Below are positions 60,778 through 64,000 of a DNA stretch of 64,000 nucleotides, in pieces. The position numbers and the translations under genes are program-made. This stretch comes from QVMG01 sp032073245 (GTDB lineage: Bacteria; Bacteroidota; Bacteroidia; Bacteroidales; Tannerellaceae), in assembly GCA_032073245.1 (NCBI GenBank), contig DAMANX010000002.1, forward strand, positions 62,001 through 126,000, read 5' to 3'. A model generated the notes under the pieces. It was not told the origin of the DNA and did not search any database. It saw nothing but the letters and a program-made list of their open reading frames with translations. Position 1 is the first letter of the stretch; every line of letters starts with the position of its first letter.

Positions 60778-63318
60778 TCATAATTTATATAATCTATATA
60801 AGTGATCGGACTGTTGTAAAACTTTTCCCTGAAGCATTCTGGGATAATCTGAATAATCCTGAAAGAATTTATCAATTTCAAGCTTTGCTTCTTTTGATGT
60901 ATGGGCAGATAATAAAGAACGTAACCAATTTGTAGGAAAGAAAATATCACCAGTACGTTGTACTTCTTGTAAAACATCTAACCCAGGGCGTATATATTCT
61001 ATCGCTTCTTTCTGGCGTAACCTATGGTTCAAATAACTCAAAGCTGTGGAAGCCCAAGGTTCCACACGTCTGTTCTCTGCTATCAAAAGAGAAGAAAAAA
61101 CACTATCACGCACTTCTTTATCAGGTGATACCGAAGGAGCCACAAAAGCGTATTCCTGCCGCCGGTCAGAATTCTTTATGCGCGAATATTGTAATGCAAG
61201 GATCTCATTCGCTTGATCCGGTAAATGAATTGCCAGGTTGAAAGACAGATTGATATAATCCGATTCACTTAATTTACAATCAACAGGGGCTTTTTCATCT
61301 TTCCATATTCTATATAGACGTTGAATAGACTCGGGACTATCTGCTATCGAAAGATAAGAACGAAAGGCCTGTAACTTATATTGTGGTATCTTTGAAGTGG
61401 TTACAATCTTCCATAATTCTTTTTCCGTAGTAACTTTGTCAGGTTCAAAAATACGTTGGCAATTTCCTATATAGCCTAAAGCCATGGAAAAAAGAAGAGG
61501 ATTCTGTTCATTGGAGGCATACTTCAACATTTCTTGCATATACCACTTTGAATCAATGGTTTCATTCAGGAGGTTTTCATATAAATTAATTAAGAGCGAA
61601 CCTGATAAAACTTCATCTTTGCTACTATGCAGTAGATCCATACAATGGAAAGCATCAGACATATTCATAGAAAAGAATCCATACCCTTTTCCATTCGGAT
61701 TAGGAACTATAAAACCATCTTTAGCATCAAAGGTTAATTCGTTTGTGACTGAAATATCATTGAGTGAGACAGACAGATCAATAGTATCAATAGGTGTTAC
61801 CCATAAATAATTAAGATTCTGAGGCCATACAAGGTTTCTTCCCCAAGGGTCATTTTGAGAAACGATAAGTTTATTTTCAGAAATAGAAGTAGTTACTTCG
61901 GGCATTCCTTTCTCATTTACCCAAACCCGGCTCCATGTTTTAAGATCTTCTTCTGTGTAATTATCAAGAATATCTATAAGTCCATTCCAATCAGCATTCC
62001 CATAAGCATACGTTTTTAGATATTCACGAATACCTTTTTGAAAAGACTCCTCTCCTATTCTTTCAACTAACATTTCCATTATAATGGGAGATTTATTATA
62101 TATGATCTGTCCATAAACAAGCCCGGCATTAGATAAATTATCAAGTTCCTGTTTAATAGGATTAGTACCCGCCGTACGGTCTTCCGAATAAGCAGATGGC
62201 AGATAATCCCGAATAAAATTCAAACAATGATTTACCTCCGGATATAGTGGTTCCACGATACGTGAAGCAAAATAGTTGGCAAACACTTCTTTTGTCCATA
62301 CATCATCAAACCATTCCATTGTTACATAGTCGCCAAACCACATGTGGGCTGTTTCGTGAGCGATCAAAGCACTACGGCTCAACTGCTCATTTAATGTTGG
62401 TTGCTCGTTCAGAAACATGCGGCGGTCCGTGTATAAAGTCGCCCCCGTATGTTCCATACCGCCATACTGAAATCCAGGCAATATAATAACATCGTATTTG
62501 GCAAAAGGATAAGGAATCGCAGTGAAATCTTCCAGCCATTCCAAGGCATCAAATACCTCTTCTGCAATGTCAGAGCATTGCGCAACCTTCTTAGGATCAT
62601 TTTCGCGATAATATACAGATATATCACGCCCATTGCGGCTAAACTTCTCCCTATCCAGCTTTCCGGCAACAAAAGAGAAAAGATAAGTACTTAGAGGTTC
62701 GGTTTGTTGGAAATCAATCCTCTTCCTTTCTTTTTCTTCATGCTCTTTGATTTCTTTAACTGCACCATTGGCAACTGCTTCCCAATCGCCTGGTACATCT
62801 AGTGATAAAGTATATAAAGCTTTTAAGTCAGGCTGGTCAAAACAAGGAAAAACCGTACGGGCACGATCCGGCACCAATAAAGTATAAAGGAATTCATCAC
62901 GTCTGTTCAGGGATTGATCCGGTACATCGAATTCTATTGATATAATGTTCTTTCCAGAATGTAGTTGATTTTTATCCAAAAGGATATGGCCTTTTTTGAA
63001 AAAATAAGTTGCGTTTTTACCCGAAATATGTATACTTCTTATTTTTTCTTTCTCTGTATTGAAGTCTATAATAATAGGTTGCTTTTTTGTTAGCTCCAAA
63101 GATACATCTACCTTTCCCGTAATCATTTCCGATTTTGATCCCGGGATAAAAAAAGAGAGTTTATATTCAACATTTTGATAATTAGCTTTACGGAATAAGG
63201 CTAGTTCACGGCTAACACCTTCTTCTGTTAATCCGGTTGTTTGTTCTGGGGAATTCTTCTGACAAGCTATTAACAGGAAGCAAACAATTACTCCAATAAA
63301 CAAATGTAATATTTTCAT
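60778..63318 (-). CDS. M1-family aminopeptidase lipoprotein
   Basis: Zinc aminopeptidase (846 aa) likely anchored in the periplasm as a lipoprotein (lipobox FLLIAC, C19). The N-terminal beta domain has the expected ARTVFPCFDQPDLKALYTL. The zinc site is HETAH (321-325) with E344 in WTKEVFANYFA. The exopeptidase motif is GGMEH (286-290) in place of the usual GAMEN. I chose the ATG at 63318; an upstream ATG at 63354 would overlap the preceding gene. It lies 13 bp downstream of the DUF4268 gene and probably supplies free amino acids from peptides. Confidence 0.93.
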   Translation of the reverse strand: MKILHLFIGVIVCFLLIACQKNSPEQTTGLTEEGVSRELALFRKANYQNVEYKLSFFIPGSKSEMITGKVDVSLELTKKQPIIIDFNTEKEKIRSIHISGKNATYFFKKGHILLDKNQLHSGKNIISIEFDVPDQSLNRRDEFLYTLLVPDRARTVFPCFDQPDLKALYTLSLDVPGDWEAVANGAVKEIKEHEEKERKRIDFQQTEPLSTYLFSFVAGKLDREKFSRNGRDISVYYRENDPKKVAQCSDIAEEVFDALEWLEDFTAIPYPFAKYDVIILPGFQYGGMEHTGATLYTDRRMFLNEQPTLNEQLSRSALIAHETAHMWFGDYVTMEWFDDVWTKEVFANYFASRIVEPLYPEVNHCLNFIRDYLPSAYSEDRTAGTNPIKQELDNLSNAGLVYGQIIYNKSPIIMEMLVERIGEESFQKGIREYLKTYAYGNADWNGLIDILDNYTEEDLKTWSRVWVNEKGMPEVTTSISENKLIVSQNDPWGRNLVWPQNLNYLWVTPIDTIDLSVSLNDISVTNELTFDAKDGFIVPNPNGKGYGFFSMNMSDAFHCMDLLHSSKDEVLSGSLLINLYENLLNETIDSKWYMQEMLKYASNEQNPLLFSMALGYIGNCQRIFEPDKVTTEKELWKIVTTSKIPQYKLQAFRSYLSIADSPESIQRLYRIWKDEKAPVDCKLSESDYINLSFNLAIHLPDQANEILALQYSRIKNSDRRQEYAFVAPSVSPDKEVRDSVFSSLLIAENRRVEPWASTALSYLNHRLRQKEAIEYIRPGLDVLQEVQRTGDIFFPTNWLRSLLSAHTSKEAKLEIDKFFQDYSDYPRMLQGKVLQQSDHLYRLYKL

Positions 63319-63331
63319 ATTCAACAAATTA

Positions 63332-63787
63332 TTAGTCACGTAGATATTCTGCAACTGACATAAAATTCTTTTCTAGCTGATACATACGTGTAGCCATAAA
63401 TTGAAAGAATTCTCCCCAATGAGCCCGGCGGTGAAGATCAATTCCTTCTTTGGCTACATAGATACGAGCCACTTCTTTCCCGGTTTCCCGTACAAAACAT
63501 ATATCCCAGATAAGCTCTTCCTCTAAGTTTTCTTCCAGGATTTCTTTATACCAGGTTAATCTTTCAAACATCTCAAGTCGAGGATCTTCCCATCGGTGAT
63601 TGACTTCAAGGATTACATAAGCGCCTGTACGTGTTGCATCAAATTTCAATTCTACTCCTTTTACTTTCGTGTCATAAAGCGTCCAGATCTTTTTGCGTCC
63701 TCGTAGGTATGGTTGTACTTCGCAGTAAGCGGCAAAACTTTCCCAGAATTCTAATTTCAACTGTTTAAGTTCATCCTTTGTATACAT
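63332..63787 (-). CDS. DUF4268 domain protein
   Basis: A 151-residue soluble protein with the DUF4268 pattern: start MYTKDELKQLKLEFWESFAA, core KFDATRTGAYVILEVNHR and ending QLEKNFMSVAEYLRD. Some relatives sit in restriction or nuclease contexts, but here the neighbours are peptidases. The function is not known. It ends 13 bp before the M1 aminopeptidase start and may be co-transcribed with it and with the upstream M16-like gene. Confidence 0.8.
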   Translation of the reverse strand: MYTKDELKQLKLEFWESFAAYCEVQPYLRGRKKIWTLYDTKVKGVELKFDATRTGAYVILEVNHRWEDPRLEMFERLTWYKEILEENLEEELIWDICFVRETGKEVARIYVAKEGIDLHRRAHWGEFFQFMATRMYQLEKNFMSVAEYLRD

Positions 63788-63802
63788 TCCGGTTTGTATT
63801 CC

Positions 63803-64000
63803 TTATTTATAGAAATCTCCTGTTTTCAGCTTAACAATATTACCATATTTAGCCAATTGGTTCATATCGATATGTTTGGAATTCCCTACAATCACATATA
63901 TGACCGGCTTATTTTTAACATTTGCATTATAGAAACTCATAATATTGTCCATATCCATTCCTTTCATATCATCCAGATAAAGCCTATTCGGATCATCATT
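63803..64000 (-). CDS. C-terminal end of an M16-like (insulinase-family) peptidase, partial
   Basis: The minus strand is open from the window edge to a stop at 63803-63805, giving the final 65 residues of a larger protein. The sequence NVKNKPVIYVIVGNSKHIDM, then LAKYGNIVKLKTGDFYK, resembles the C-terminal end of M16 zinc peptidase halves (the VIVG strand, then KYG-I-V-L). The zinc motif lies outside the window, so the assignment is tentative. It lies 15 bp upstream of the DUF4268 gene on the same strand, probably one operon. Confidence 0.65.
   Translation of the reverse strand, partial: NDDPNRLYLDDMKGMDMDNIMSFYNANVKNKPVIYVIVGNSKHIDMNQLAKYGNIVKLKTGDFYK

Noticed and set aside
1..64000. tRNA or rRNA genes
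   Set aside because: No cloverleaf with a GTTCRANNC T-loop and CCA-type end, and no rRNA-like stretch, was recognised by eye. A tRNA search tool could still find one.

Overview
The window looks like the chromosome of an anaerobic, low-GC member of the Bacteroidales. The evidence is a batABCDE (aerotolerance) cluster, a GH36 alpha-galactosidase and a GH110 remnant, a type IX secretion (T9SS) C-terminal sorting domain, HU proteins of the Bacteroidetes type, promoters of the Bacteroidetes form (TTTG - about 18 bp - TAnnTTTG), and the hisG-hisD-hisC-hisB gene order. Gene content and AT-richness would fit a Dysgonomonas-like lineage, but the genus is a guess.

Layout. Positions 1-1776: end of a kelch-like beta-propeller gene and a serine O-acetyltransferase. 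1972-6422: a three-gene electron-bifurcating-type [FeFe]-hydrogenase operon (HndB-like, HndC/NuoF-like, and a hydrogenase carrying a NuoE-like domain on its C-terminus). 6423-7210: a gene-free stretch full of palindromes. 7211-9544: PcrA/UvrD helicase. 9728-14195, minus strand: BlaI/MecI repressor plus M56-TonB sensor protease, then a LytTR response regulator and a LytS-like TPR kinase. 14352-15512: VWA protein. 15700-16670: GH110 pseudogene, followed by an intact IS481-like element (16693-18001). 18117-27251: HtpG, ClpC, GyrA and a TPR protein. 27571-29902: universal stress protein, a small HTH protein and a PAP2 phosphatase. 29922-38300, minus strand: moxR-DUF58-BatA-E operon. 38461-42748, minus strand: HU-LysM, HU, RimO, a TlpA-like thioredoxin and FtsY. 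43059-47376: NspC, FAD oxidoreductase, RadA. 47889-54967, minus strand: GH36, a lipocalin-like lipoprotein and the his genes. 55329-59844: YjdM-like zinc-ribbon protein and a broken T9SS-sorted leucine-rich-repeat surface protein. 59916-64000, minus strand: TapB/DUF3108-like protein, M1 aminopeptidase, DUF4268 protein and the C-terminal end of an M16-like peptidase.

The most informative non-coding signal is upstream of hisG. It has a Bacteroidetes promoter, a 16-codon leader peptide with four His codons in two adjacent pairs, an 11-bp candidate antiterminator that begins just after the leader stop, and an 11-bp intrinsic terminator with a U-tract. Together these make a complete ribosome-dependent histidine attenuator. 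Other points to follow up are the hydrogenase-NuoE fusion and a dyad over its start site, a dyad overlapping the blaI promoter, the membrane-anchored HU-LysM fusion, a third terminal-repeat copy inside the IS element, and several families of dispersed palindromic or MITE-like elements.

No tRNA, rRNA or CRISPR array was recognised. Everything is read by eye: domain names come from motif recognition, not database searches.
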